Of a stretch of 64,000 nucleotides of DNA, positions 25,076-33,494 are shown piece after piece. Below the pieces are notes generated by a model. It was given only the letters and a program-made list of their open reading frames with translations, was not told where the DNA came from and ran no database searches. This DNA comes from G963704535 sp963704535 (lineage in GTDB: Bacteria; Chloroflexota; Chloroflexia; Chloroflexales; Roseiflexaceae), in contig OY969916.1 of NCBI GenBank assembly GCA_963704535.1, positions 3,844,001 through 3,908,000 on the forward strand, read 5' to 3'. Each line of letters opens with the position of its first letter. The first letter of the stretch is position 1. Both the position numbers and the translations under genes were made by a program.

Positions 25076-25798
25076 ATGCCGTCACTAAACACATTGATCC
25101 AGCGCCTGGACGTGACGTTCGCCGATCAGCGGCTCTTGCGGAGTGCGCTGGTGCATCGCTCGTTTGTACACGAACATCCCGATCAGGCGCTCGATCTCGT
25201 CGATAGTGAGCGGCTGGAGTTCCTCGGCGACGCGATCTTGAACTTCCTCACAGCCACGCTCCTGTTTGAGCGCTTCCCCGATCGTGGCGAAGGTGAGCTG
25301 ACCGGCCTACGCTCGGCACTGGTGAAGACCAGCACACTGGCCGGCTTCGCCCGTGACCTTAACATCGGCGCCTATATTCAGCTCAGCAAAGGTGAGGAGC
25401 AGAGTGGCGCTCGTGAGCGCGCGGCCCTGCTGGCCGATACGTTTGAAGCCTTACTCGCAGCGGTCTATCTAGATCGCGGTCTGGACGCCGCCCGCGCCTT
25501 CGTCTCGCCCTTTCTTGAGCACCAGATTGAGCGGATCACCACCCACGGCCTGGCGCTTGACTACAAAAGCCGCCTCCAGGAGTGGATTCAGGCCGAGCGG
25601 AATATCACCCCGCGCTACCGGATCATTTCGGTTGTCGGCCCGGATCATCGGCGCGAGTTTACCGTCGAGGTACACGCCGGCGATGCGCTGCTGGGAAGCG
25701 GCCAAGGCGGGAGCAAGCAAGCCGCGACTCAGGCAGCCGCCCAGGCGGCGCTTGAGCAGCTCAACACAACCAGTACTCAGAGTGTTGGAGATGAGTGA
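25076..25798 (+). CDS. rnc: Ribonuclease III
   Basis: Double-strand-specific endoribonuclease of 240 aa that matures rRNA and some mRNAs. The signature ERLEFLGDAIL (residues 46-56) holds the metal-binding acids; the second set is in LLADTFEALLAAVYLDRG (about 119-136). A dsRNA-binding domain covers about 160-232 (DYKSRLQEWIQAERNITPRY, FTVEVHAGDALLGSGQGGSK, KQAATQAAAQAAL). The ribosome binding site is hidden: the palindromic element copy A ends just before the ATG, so its hairpin could affect translation. Confidence 0.95.
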   Translation: MPSLNTLIQRLDVTFADQRLLRSALVHRSFVHEHPDQALDLVDSERLEFLGDAILNFLTATLLFERFPDRGEGELTGLRSALVKTSTLAGFARDLNIGAYIQLSKGEEQSGARERAALLADTFEALLAAVYLDRGLDAARAFVSPFLEHQIERITTHGLALDYKSRLQEWIQAERNITPRYRIISVVGPDHRREFTVEVHAGDALLGSGQGGSKQAATQAAAQAALEQLNTTSTQSVGDE

Positions 25799-25812
25799 TT
25801 GAAGGTGGATGC

Positions 25813-25931
25813 TTAGACAAGGTTTCGGAAGATGCTGTTCGACTTTACAATGTGGGTGGGGGAGACTGAGGGGGCAGCCCCCTCAAACCCCCTTTTTCCA
25901 GAACTGTAAAGCACCAAGGAACCATGTCTTA
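25813..25931. repeat. Palindromic MITE-like element, full copy B (119 bp)
   Basis: Ends TTAGACAAGG (25813) and CCATGTCTTA (to 25931) are imperfect inverted repeats. Inside are CTTTACA boxes on both sides and a GC-rich palindrome (GACTGAGGGGG-CAG-CCCCCTCA). It ends at the first base of the start codon of the next gene, and its AAGGAA lies where a ribosome binding site should be. Confidence 0.8.
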
Positions 25932-26773
25932 TGCGCGTACTGATCACAGGAGGCTCCGGGTATCTCGGGTCCGAGATCGTCGGCCAGGCGCTAGCTGCGG
26001 GCTGGGAAGTCGTTGCCACGTACTTTTCGCGGCGCCCCACGAGCCCTGGCGCGCAGTATCTGCCGTTGGATATTCGCGATGCGCCGGATGTCGAGCAGGC
26101 TTTCGCCGACATCCGTCCCGATATCGTCATTCATACGGCCTACCGCCAGGCTGGCCCCGACCTCTGGTCGGCGACCGTCGATGGGTCAAGCATCATCGCG
26201 CTAGCGGCGCGGCAGCTTGGCGCCAGCCTGATCCATCTCTCCAGCGATGTCATTTTCGATGGCGAGGGCCAGCGGTGGTATACCGAGCAGGATGATCCCC
26301 GCCCGATCACCCCGTACGGCGAGGCCAAGGTCGCCGCCGAGCACCGTGTTGCCGCCGCGCACCCAGGCGCGCTGATCGTCCGAACCTCGCTGATCTACGG
26401 CGGTGCCGAGCCTAGTAAGCACGAGCAATTGGTGCTCGACGCCGCCGATGGCCACGTCGATCCGATCTTTTTCAGCGATGAGCTGCGCTGCCCGATCGCG
26501 GTCGGGGATCTGGCCGCAGCTCTGCTGGAGTTGGCGCCGCTGGATGTGTCCGGGCCATTGCACGTCGCCGGAGCCGAGGCCGCCAGCCGCTATGCGTTCG
26601 CGCAATTGGTGGCGGCCGCCCATGGTCGTTCGGCTGACCGGCTGCGTTCTGGGTTCAGCGCTGCAAGTGGCGTGCGCCGGCCACGCAATTGCGCCCTCGA
26701 CAGCCGCAAGGCCCAGGCGATGCTGCGAACGCGCCTGCGCGGGGTGAGCGAAGTACTGAAACCTGACACATAG
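25931..26773 (+). CDS. RmlD-like NAD(P)-dependent sugar-nucleotide reductase (SDR)
   Basis: Extended short-chain dehydrogenase of 280 aa similar to dTDP-4-dehydrorhamnose reductases. N-terminal Rossmann motif TGGSGYLGSE (residues 7-16), ADIRPDIVIHTAYR, an SSDVIFDG strand, active Tyr-x-x-x-Lys in YGEAK, and RTSLIYGG. In RmlD enzymes this reduces dTDP-4-keto-L-rhamnose; no rmlABC genes are near, so the substrate is uncertain and the family name is safer than a gene symbol. The start codon and probably its Shine-Dalgarno (AAGGAA) lie in element copy B. The next gene begins 17 nt downstream. Confidence 0.82.
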   Translation: MRVLITGGSGYLGSEIVGQALAAGWEVVATYFSRRPTSPGAQYLPLDIRDAPDVEQAFADIRPDIVIHTAYRQAGPDLWSATVDGSSIIALAARQLGASLIHLSSDVIFDGEGQRWYTEQDDPRPITPYGEAKVAAEHRVAAAHPGALIVRTSLIYGGAEPSKHEQLVLDAADGHVDPIFFSDELRCPIAVGDLAAALLELAPLDVSGPLHVAGAEAASRYAFAQLVAAAHGRSADRLRSGFSAASGVRRPRNCALDSRKAQAMLRTRLRGVSEVLKPDT

Positions 26774-26790
26774 AGATGGAGGAGTTTCCC

Positions 26791-27447
26791 ATGGAGAACA
26801 CATCAGAATCGCTATCGCACTTGATCGCCGATTTGCATAGCTCAGATGAATTTGCCCGCGCCCAGGCAGCTTTCGCCCTGGGCATGCTTGGCGAGCCTGC
26901 GGTGGCGCCGCTGGTCAAATTGCTCGACAATGGCGACCGTGACGTGCGGATGCGCGCGGCCTGGGCGCTTGGCGTGATCGGGCAGCCGGCGCTTGGGGCG
27001 CTGCTCGATCTCGCCGAAGGCCCGGACCTTGATCTGCGGGTTGAGGCCATCCGTGTGCTCGGCGTTATTGGCGAAGGGCGCGCGCTGAATCAACTGTTTC
27101 ACGCACTCGCCGACCCTGACCCTCGCATTGCCCAACGCTCGGCGACGGCGCTTGGGAAGATCGGTGATCCCCGCGCGTTTCATCCGCTGCTCACCGCCCT
27201 GCGCCATCCCTCCCCCGACGTGCGCTACGCGGTATGTATCGCGCTTGGCCATCTCCACGTCCCCGATGCAACCTCATCGCTGGAAGATCTGGCCCGCGAG
27301 GATACCAGCAAAACCTCCTGGGGAGCGTCGGTGGCCGAGGCCGCGCAACGGGCGATTCAGGAGCTGGCCGCCTCACGGCCCAATCAGGCCGATGTCGAGT
27401 TCGCCCGCGTCAGCGCGCTACTTCAACGCCGCGACCCCGACGAATAG
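26791..27447 (+). CDS. HEAT-repeat (PBS lyase-like) protein
   Basis: Protein of 218 aa built from about five HEAT repeats (DEFARAQAAFALGMLGEPAV, RDVRMRAAWALGVIGQPAL, LDLRVEAIRVLGVIGEGRAL, PRIAQRSATALGKIGDPRAF, PDVRYAVCIALGHLHVP). This superhelix usually holds protein-protein contacts; enzyme activity is not implied. The start at 26791 follows GGAGG. It lies 17 nt after the SDR gene, so both probably share a transcript. There are no signal peptide or TM segments. Confidence 0.88.
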   Translation: MENTSESLSHLIADLHSSDEFARAQAAFALGMLGEPAVAPLVKLLDNGDRDVRMRAAWALGVIGQPALGALLDLAEGPDLDLRVEAIRVLGVIGEGRALNQLFHALADPDPRIAQRSATALGKIGDPRAFHPLLTALRHPSPDVRYAVCIALGHLHVPDATSSLEDLAREDTSKTSWGASVAEAAQRAIQELAASRPNQADVEFARVSALLQRRDPDE

Positions 27448-27610
27448 CGGCGCTGCGGCCTGCCAAGCCAGCGCGGCACGGCCTGAGAGCTAGAGAGCAG
27501 CAGTGGGGCCATATCGAGGCTCTTGACATCTGCTGTGCTCAGGCTCCCAGAGCCAGGATATTAAGATTGTTAAGATTTTGCCATTCTACGTATTCTGGTG
27601 GCCTCCGCCG

Positions 27611-27639
27611 TTGACGCTCTCCATGCTTTCTGCTATAAT
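27611..27639 (+). promoter_or_regulatory. sigma70-type promoter of the peptide-importer operon
   Basis: TTGACG (27611-27616), 17-bp spacer, TATAAT (27634-27639). This implies a 5' leader of about 370 nt before the binding-protein gene. No known riboswitch pattern was recognised in the leader. Confidence 0.75.
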
Positions 27640-28013
27640 CGCGCCACATAATATACCTCACCTGATTATATTTACCGACGCTGCGCTGATGATACGATAG
27701 TTTTACCTGGCGTTTGCATAGCTGATCTATGCGAAAAGCGCCTCTGGTGGCAGAGTTCGCCATTCATCGGCACATGTGCAATGCTGTTTGCGCGGCATCA
27801 TGTTCCGCGAATATTGGCTGTCTGCCCCAGAACGAGTTGTGCTTTTGGCGTCGATGAATCTACTATCGCCACACATTTAGAGGGTAACGTACGTCCCGTA
27901 GAGCGCGATGGTGCGTAGAAGGGGGGTGGTTGACCGGCAAGTTGTGTTCACCTGACGGTAGCTTCGAGTTGAAGCCAATACAGATTCCTCCGATTGCGAA
28001 AGGAAACGGTTCT
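27640..28013 (+). other. Long 5' leader of the importer operon
   Basis: About 370 nt between the promoter and the start codon. No protein frame is supported. It may hold regulatory structure, but no convincing hairpin or riboswitch core was identified by eye. Confidence 0.4.
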
Positions 28014-29873
28014 ATGCGATTCACGCGCATCTCATCGCGGCGCGGCATTGGTCTGGCGCTGCTCCTTGCCCTGGTAGTTCCGATTCTCGTCGCCTGTGGT
28101 GGTGGCACCGGAGCTCAGCCGACGGCTGCTCCAGCCCAGCCGACAGCCGCCCCGGCCACTGAGCCGACAGCCGCCCCGGCCGCCGAGCCGACAGCCGCCC
28201 CGGCCGCCGAGCCAACAGCCGCTCCAGCCGCCGAGCCGACAGCCGCCCCGGCAACCGGTGATGCGGGCGGCGTACTCAAGATCCTGTACTGGCAGGCGCC
28301 CACGATCCTGATGCCGCACCAGGGCCAGGGCACTAAGGACTTCGATGTCGCCTCCCCGATCCTCGAGCCGCTGGCCCGCTACAACGAGAAGGGTGAGCCG
28401 ATCCCGTACCTGGCCGAGGAGATCCCAACGCCTGAGAATGGCGGCGTCTCTGCCGACTCCACGACGGTGACGTGGAAGCTGAAACCGGGCCTCAAGTGGT
28501 CCGACGGCAGCGACTTCAGCGCCGACGACGTGGTCTTTACCTGGGAGTTCTGCGCCGACTCGGCCACCGCCTGCACCACCCAGTCGTCCTTCCTGCCGAT
28601 CAAGTCGGTTGAGGCCGTCGATGCCACCACCATCAAGATCACATACAAGGAGCCGAACCCCGACTATCTGGTCTCGTTTGTCGGCCCTCAGGGTATGATC
28701 ATCCAGCGTAAGCAGTTCGAAAGCTGCATCGGGGCGGCGGCGGCGACCTGCCCAGCCAACAACAGCCCGATCGGCACCGGACCCTACAAGCTGCAAGACT
28801 TCAAGCCCGGCGATACGGTGATCTACGCCAAGAACGAGAACTACCGCGACGCTGCTAATGTCGCCTTCGATACGGTCGAGATCAAGGGCGGCGGCGATGC
28901 AGTCTCGGCGGCCCGCGCCGTCTGCGAGACCGGCGAGGTCGATTACGCCTGGAACCTCCAAGTTGAGAAGGCTGTGATCGAGCAGATCTTCACCGGCGGC
29001 AAGTGCGACTTCCTCACCGCCGGCTCGACCGGCATCGAACGTATCGTGATCAATTTCGCCAACCCCGACGAGGCGTTGGGCGACAAGCGGGCCGAGCCGG
29101 ATCAGCCCCACCCGATCCTGAGCGACCCCAAGGTTCGCCAGGCCCTCTCGCTGGCGATTGACCGCCAGACCATGGCCGATCAGGTCTGGGGCGTCGGCGG
29201 CAAGCCGACCTGTAACTCCGTTACCCAGCCGGCGGATATCAACTCGCCCAATACCGAGTGCCCCTACGACCCGGAGAAGGCCAAGCAGTTGCTCGAAGAG
29301 GCCGGTTGGGTCGATTCCGACGGCGATGGCATCCGCGAGAAGGACGGCAAGCCGTTCCAATTGCTGTACTCGACCTCGATCAACGCGCTGCGCCAGAAGG
29401 AGCAGGCGCTGGTGAAGGCCAACTGGGCAGCGGTCGGCATCCAGGCCGAGCTGAAGGCGGTCGATGCGGGGGTGTTCTTTGCCAGTGACGAGGGCAACCC
29501 CGATACCTTCGGCCACTTCTTCGCCGATGTCCAGATGTACACCAACAGCCCGACTTCGCCGGACCCGACCACCTACTTCAACGACTTCACCTGTTCGCAG
29601 GTCGCGTCGAAGGAGAACGGCTGGAAACTCGGCAATAACGGCCGCTACTGCAGCAAGGAGTTCGACGCAGTCGTCGAGCAAATCAAGAAGGAGCTCGACC
29701 CTGTCAAGCGCAAAGCGCTCATGATCCAGGCCAACGACATCCTGGTCAATGACGGGGCCATCCTACCGCTGATCGACCGCTCGACGCCCGAAGGCAAGTC
29801 CAAGGCGCTGACCGGGCCGACCGGCACCACGTTCGACTCGGTGCTCTGGAATATCGGCACCTGGAAGAAGTAG
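28014..29873 (+). CDS. Peptide/opine-type ABC transporter substrate-binding lipoprotein (SBP family 5)
   Basis: Extracytoplasmic binding protein of 619 aa. A lipoprotein signal ends in the lipobox VPILVAC with Cys28 as the lipid-bearing residue. Then a tandem linker of about six 8-residue units (PTAAPAAE type, 28.1-28.25 kb) holds the domain away from the membrane, a form common in Chloroflexota lipoproteins. The SBP_bac_5 domain follows: ILEPLARYNEKGEPIPYLAE, TVTWKLKPGLKWSDGSDFSA, DDVVFTWEF, and NSPIGTGPYKLQDF. The start at 28014 follows AAAGGAAA. It is first in the operon with the two permeases downstream. The ligand is probably a peptide or similar; the sequence does not decide. Confidence 0.92.
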   Translation: MRFTRISSRRGIGLALLLALVVPILVACGGGTGAQPTAAPAQPTAAPATEPTAAPAAEPTAAPAAEPTAAPAAEPTAAPATGDAGGVLKILYWQAPTILMPHQGQGTKDFDVASPILEPLARYNEKGEPIPYLAEEIPTPENGGVSADSTTVTWKLKPGLKWSDGSDFSADDVVFTWEFCADSATACTTQSSFLPIKSVEAVDATTIKITYKEPNPDYLVSFVGPQGMIIQRKQFESCIGAAAATCPANNSPIGTGPYKLQDFKPGDTVIYAKNENYRDAANVAFDTVEIKGGGDAVSAARAVCETGEVDYAWNLQVEKAVIEQIFTGGKCDFLTAGSTGIERIVINFANPDEALGDKRAEPDQPHPILSDPKVRQALSLAIDRQTMADQVWGVGGKPTCNSVTQPADINSPNTECPYDPEKAKQLLEEAGWVDSDGDGIREKDGKPFQLLYSTSINALRQKEQALVKANWAAVGIQAELKAVDAGVFFASDEGNPDTFGHFFADVQMYTNSPTSPDPTTYFNDFTCSQVASKENGWKLGNNGRYCSKEFDAVVEQIKKELDPVKRKALMIQANDILVNDGAILPLIDRSTPEGKSKALTGPTGTTFDSVLWNIGTWKK

Positions 29874-29949
29874 CAGACTGAGGGATTGGAGATTGGGGTG
29901 AGAGATGATCTCTCAATCTCCAATCTCCAATCACTAAGCATTCCGTGGT

Positions 29950-29995
29950 GGAAGGGGGGTTTCTTGAGGGGAGCCCCTCAAAATCCCCCTTTTCA
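29950..29995. repeat. Palindromic element, diverged copy C
   Basis: GGAAGGGGGG-TTTCTTGAGGGG-AG-CCCCTCAAAATCCCCCTTTTC: the GC-rich palindrome of the family without outer ends, between the binding protein and oppB-like genes. It could also act as a partial terminator that lowers permease expression. Confidence 0.6.
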
Positions 29996-30022
29996 GACAT
30001 CTTCTAAAGGTTAGGACCGGCT

Positions 30023-30973
30023 ATGACACAATATCTGATCCGGCGGGTCTTGATCGCCATCCCGACGTTGCTGATCATCAGCTTCGTGATCTACGCCATC
30101 CTGGCGCTAGCCCCCGGCGACCCACTGGCCCAGTTCGCCGCCAACCCCGCCGTTCCACCTGCCGTTCGCGAGAATATCAAGCGCTCACTCGGCCTCGACC
30201 AGCCCTGGTACATCCGCTATGGCAAGTGGCTTACGTCGCTGGCCCAGGGTCAGTGGGGCTACTCCTTCGCCAGCAAGATCCCAGTCATCGACTTGATCAA
30301 GCAGCGTATGCCCCAAACCTTGATCGTCCTCGGTGTCGCCTACCTGATCGCCCTCCTGCTCGCTATCCCGATCGGCATCATCTCAGCGGTCAAGCAGTAC
30401 TCGCTGTTCGATCAGGTCGCCACAACCTTCGCCTTTATCGGATTCTCGGTGCCCAACTTCTTCACCGGGGTGCTGCTGTTGCTGATCTTCAGCTACACGC
30501 TGAGATGGCTCCCCTCGATCTACGATACTCAGTTGAGCCGGCTGACGCTGGGCCAGCAGATTCAGCAGATGATCTTGCCAGTGACGGTACTGGCGCTTTC
30601 GCAGGCTGGCGGGATCACCCGCTTTATGCGCTCGGCGATGCTCGACAATTTGCCGCTCGATTACGTTCGCACTGCGCGGGCCAAGGGGCTGGCTGAGCGG
30701 ATAGTAGTCATTCGCCATGTGCTGGCCAATAGCCTGATCCCGGTGATCACGCTGATTGCGCTGGGCATACCGGGGATCTTCGCCGGGGCGATCATCACCG
30801 AGCAGATCTTTCGGATCAACGGGCTGGGTGAGCTGCTCATCCGCTCGATCCAGAACTCCGATACGCCAGTGGTGATGGCGCTGACGTTCATTTTCGCCTG
30901 TCTGGTGGTGCTGTTCAATCTGATTGCTGATATCCTCTACGGCGTCCTCGACCCACGTATCCGCTATAGCTGA
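30023..30973 (+). CDS. ABC transporter permease, DppB/OppB type
   Basis: Inner-membrane permease of 316 aa with about six TM helices (first at residues 9-30). It has the family start MTQYLIRRVLIAIPTLLIIS, the periplasmic part with NIKRSLGLDQPWYIRYGKWL, and the cytoplasmic EAA loop YVRTARAKGLAERIVVIRHV that contacts the ATPase. It pairs with the OppC-type permease downstream to form the channel. Its spacing after the binding protein (150 nt with element C) supports one operon. The two ATPase subunits are not in this window and may be shared with another system. Confidence 0.92.
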   Translation: MTQYLIRRVLIAIPTLLIISFVIYAILALAPGDPLAQFAANPAVPPAVRENIKRSLGLDQPWYIRYGKWLTSLAQGQWGYSFASKIPVIDLIKQRMPQTLIVLGVAYLIALLLAIPIGIISAVKQYSLFDQVATTFAFIGFSVPNFFTGVLLLLIFSYTLRWLPSIYDTQLSRLTLGQQIQQMILPVTVLALSQAGGITRFMRSAMLDNLPLDYVRTARAKGLAERIVVIRHVLANSLIPVITLIALGIPGIFAGAIITEQIFRINGLGELLIRSIQNSDTPVVMALTFIFACLVVLFNLIADILYGVLDPRIRYS

Positions 30974-30995
30974 TTGGGGATTGGAGATTGGCTAC

Positions 30996-31115
30996 TAAGA
31001 CAAGGTTCTTTGGAGCTTTACAGTTCTGAGAAAAAAGGGGTTTGCGGGGCAGCCCCCCTCAGTCTCCCCCACTCACATTGTAAAGTAGAATGGCGCCACC
31101 CGACACCTTGTCTAA
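30996..31115. repeat. Palindromic MITE-like element, full copy D (120 bp)
   Basis: TAAGACAAGG (from 30996) and CCTTGTCTAA (to 31115) are terminal inverted repeats. Subterminal CTTTACA on both sides encloses AAAAAAGGGG-TTTGCGGGGC-AG-CCCCCCTCAGTCTCCCCC. Confidence 0.85.
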
Positions 31116-31159
31116 TCACCAATCGCTCATCACAAATCGCCCGGTAGAGAGAGTATAGT

Positions 31160-32118
31160 ATGGCTAAAGCAAATCCAGCAGTTGAGGCAGGTGCGTCATC
31201 GAATGCGCCGGCGATATTACGGGCAGGTGTCTTAGGGCCGCCGCGCACGCTATGGGGGGATGCCTGGCGCCGCTTCCGGCGGCATAAACTGGCCATGCTC
31301 GGCGCCACTATCCTAATCTTCTTCATCCTCTCCTCCCTGCTTGGCCCGCTGATCTATCGCGTCGATCGTGAAGCACTTGATTTCAGCGCCACCACCTCCG
31401 GCTCCTCCCTCAAGCATCCCATGGGCACCGATGACCTGGGCCGCGATATCCTGGCGCGCGTGCTCTTCGGCGGCCGTATCTCCCTCTCCGTCGGCATGGT
31501 CGCCATGCTCATCGCCATTACCGTCGGCACCACGATCGGCGCGGTGGCCGGCTTCTTCGGCGGCTGGATCGACAACCTGCTCATGCGCTTCACCGATATG
31601 TTCCTGGCGCTGCCGCAGCTTCCGCTGCTGCTGCTCACGATCTATCTGTTCCGCGAGCCAGTCAAGAGGCTGCTCGGTCCCGAGACCGGCATCTTCGTGA
31701 TCGTGGTGGGCATGCTCAGGGGTGTTGCAGTGGATGACGATCGCGCGGATTGTGCGAGGCTCGTTCCTATCGCTGAAGCAGCGCGAGTTCGTCGAGGCGG
31801 CTACCTGCCTGGGCGTGCGGCGCGGCGCGATCATGTTCCGCCACATCCTGCCCAATGTGCTCAGCCCGATCCTGGTCGCGGCGACACTGGAGGTCGGCAA
31901 CGCGATCATCGGCGAGTTCGACTCTGTCGTTCCTAGGGGTTGGCTTCCCGCCCGATACCCCGACCTGGGGGCGGCTGATCTTCGACGCCGGCAACTATAT
32001 GAAGCAGGCGCCGCATATGGTGCTATGGCCCGGCGCGATGATTTTCTTGACCGTGCTCAGCATCAACTACATGGGCGACGGCCTGCGCGATGCCCTTGAT
32101 CCACGGTCGCGCCTCTAA
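31160..32118 (+). CDS. ABC transporter permease, DppC/OppC type (two frameshifts)
   Basis: Composite frame of about 318 aa, the normal family length after two single-base corrections. Frame 1 (from 31160) has the N-terminal OppC motif and MGTDDLGRDILARVLFGGRI, then four TM helices. Near 31715 it moves by one base to WMTIARIVRGSFLSLKQREF and the EAA loop (VEAATCLGVRRGAIMFRHIL). Near 31922 it moves again to LSFLGVGFPPDTPTWGRLIF and the end NYMGDGLRDALDPR. All conserved blocks are present, so either the bases are sequencing errors or the gene died very recently. It partners the OppB-type permease. Confidence 0.82.
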
Positions 32119-32163
32119 CCACGCGCCGGCCGCACAGCCTTCACCACAAGCAGTGAAGCACAA

Positions 32164-32198
32164 AAGGAGCGCGGGGACTTCCCCGCGCTCCTTGCTTT
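32164..32198. terminator. Bidirectional terminator between convergent operons
   Basis: Perfect 14-bp stem (32164-32177 with 32180-32193) with a 2-nt loop as written, A-rich before and T-rich after. It separates the importer operon from the signalling operon on the other strand. Confidence 0.85.
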
Positions 32199-32225
32199 CC
32201 ACTCCACCGATTGAGAACCATCGCC

Positions 32226-33065
32226 CTAGATATACTCAAGCTGGCTGACCCGCCTGCGCCACTCTGCTTTGATCTCGACCGGCGTTCCCTGGCTGGCTAG
32301 AAAATCAAACAACATCCGATTGAAGATATTGGGCTGATCAAGAAATGGGAAATGATTCGACTTAGACAGCTTAATAACCTGTTGCAAGTATCCATGATCC
32401 TCATGGAGAAAGGTCGCCTGCTCCGCGCTGACGATCGCGTCCTTTTCTCCATACACCGCCAGCAGCGGCAGCTCCAGCCGCGCCAGCTCAGGGCGCAGAT
32501 CCGTCTCCAGAATCGAGTCGAGCACCCGCCCCACAACCGTCTCAGTCAAGCTCTCGGTATCTTCGACGATCTCGTTGAGGACTTCCCGATACTCCACTTC
32601 CAGCTGGCGTACCAGGCGTGCCCAGACATTCGTGGGCGTGCTGCGGCCAAACAGCCGTGAAAGCGCCCCTGGACGCGAGATACTCTGGATGTGGGCGCCC
32701 TGAATCGGGGTGTTGACTGCCATGACTTTCAGGAACCGCTGCGGCTGCTCGCTGGCGGCCCGGATGGCGACCATCCCGCCAAGCCCGTGGCCCGCCAGGT
32801 TGACTTTGTTCAGCCCCAGATTGTCCATGAAGCCATACAACATATCCACATATTCCGAGAGCGAGAATGCACTATCGTGACGGTCCGACTCGCCAAAGCC
32901 CCAGAAGTCGATCGCGTAAGCACGGTAGCGCTCGGAAATATGGTCCATCGTCGGCAGCCAGTAGCGCCAGGAGCCGAGCCAACTATGCAGGAAGATGATC
33001 GGCTGGCCTCGTCGCCCTACCACTTCGTAATGGATCAATCGGTTGTTCAGATGAATTGCGCTCAC
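32226..33065 (-). CDS. Alpha/beta-hydrolase-fold protein lacking the nucleophile Ser
   Basis: Alpha/beta-hydrolase fold of 279 aa: oxyanion strand IIFLHSWLGSW (residues 23-33), DFWGFGESDR, nucleophile elbow AGHGLGG (91-97), acid YGEKDAIVS and His in SNHFPFLDQP. The elbow should read G-H-S-x-G; here residue 94 is Gly, so no classical nucleophile is present although the other two triad members remain. The fold may then be non-hydrolytic (a binding protein or sensor) or use another chemistry. It is last in the operon with two receivers and the multi-GAF kinase, 26 nt after the CheY-like gene, so a regulatory role such as ligand binding is possible. The lost Ser is seen; the role is inference. 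Confidence 0.85.
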   Translation of the reverse strand: MSAIHLNNRLIHYEVVGRRGQPIIFLHSWLGSWRYWLPTMDHISERYRAYAIDFWGFGESDRHDSAFSLSEYVDMLYGFMDNLGLNKVNLAGHGLGGMVAIRAASEQPQRFLKVMAVNTPIQGAHIQSISRPGALSRLFGRSTPTNVWARLVRQLEVEYREVLNEIVEDTESLTETVVGRVLDSILETDLRPELARLELPLLAVYGEKDAIVSAEQATFLHEDHGYLQQVIKLSKSNHFPFLDQPNIFNRMLFDFLASQGTPVEIKAEWRRRVSQLEYI

Positions 33066-33091
33066 AGCACCAACCTGCCCAAATCGCTCCG

Positions 33092-33460
33092 CTACGCCTT
33101 CAGCAGCTCCGCCACCCGCCGCACTAACACATCAGGCGCATAGGGTTTGATAATATAGTCACTGGCCCCGGCGGCCCATCCTTCCTCAACCTCGGCGCGC
33201 TGACCCCTGGCCGAGAGCAAGATGACCGGCGTCGTCTCCATACCTGGCGTTTCTCGAATGCCGCGACACACCGCGATGCCGTCCATCTGCGGCATCTTAA
33301 TGTCGAGCACCACGAGATCCGGCTGCATTTGGCGAGCCATGCTCAGTCCATCTGCGCCGTTGCGTGCTTCACTTACCTCATGACCACCCAGCGCGCGTAG
33401 GGCGTAGGACGTCATAAACAGGACATCGGGTTCGTCATCTATGACCAGGATACGTGCCAC
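33092..33460 (-). CDS. Single-domain response regulator (CheY-like)
   Basis: Receiver domain of 122 aa with no output domain. The acidic pocket is IDDEPD (D8/D9), the phospho-acceptor is D53 in VLDIKMPQMDG, the Ser/Thr switch is in LLSARG, and the Lys is in IIKPYAP. It should accept phosphate from the histidine kinase whose gene ends 35 nt upstream and act through protein contacts. A phosphorelay with the 44-kb receiver protein is possible. Confidence 0.93.
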   Translation of the reverse strand: MARILVIDDEPDVLFMTSYALRALGGHEVSEARNGADGLSMARQMQPDLVVLDIKMPQMDGIAVCRGIRETPGMETTPVILLSARGQRAEVEEGWAAGASDYIIKPYAPDVLVRRVAELLKA

Positions 33461-33494
33461 AAGGGCCCCCGCTATTGTATGCCCACACCGCAGG

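Noticed and set aside
28032..29681. 549-codon minus-strand frame opposite the binding-protein gene
   Set aside because: Shadow of high-GC coding sequence; the plus strand has signal peptide, lipobox and SBP family motifs.
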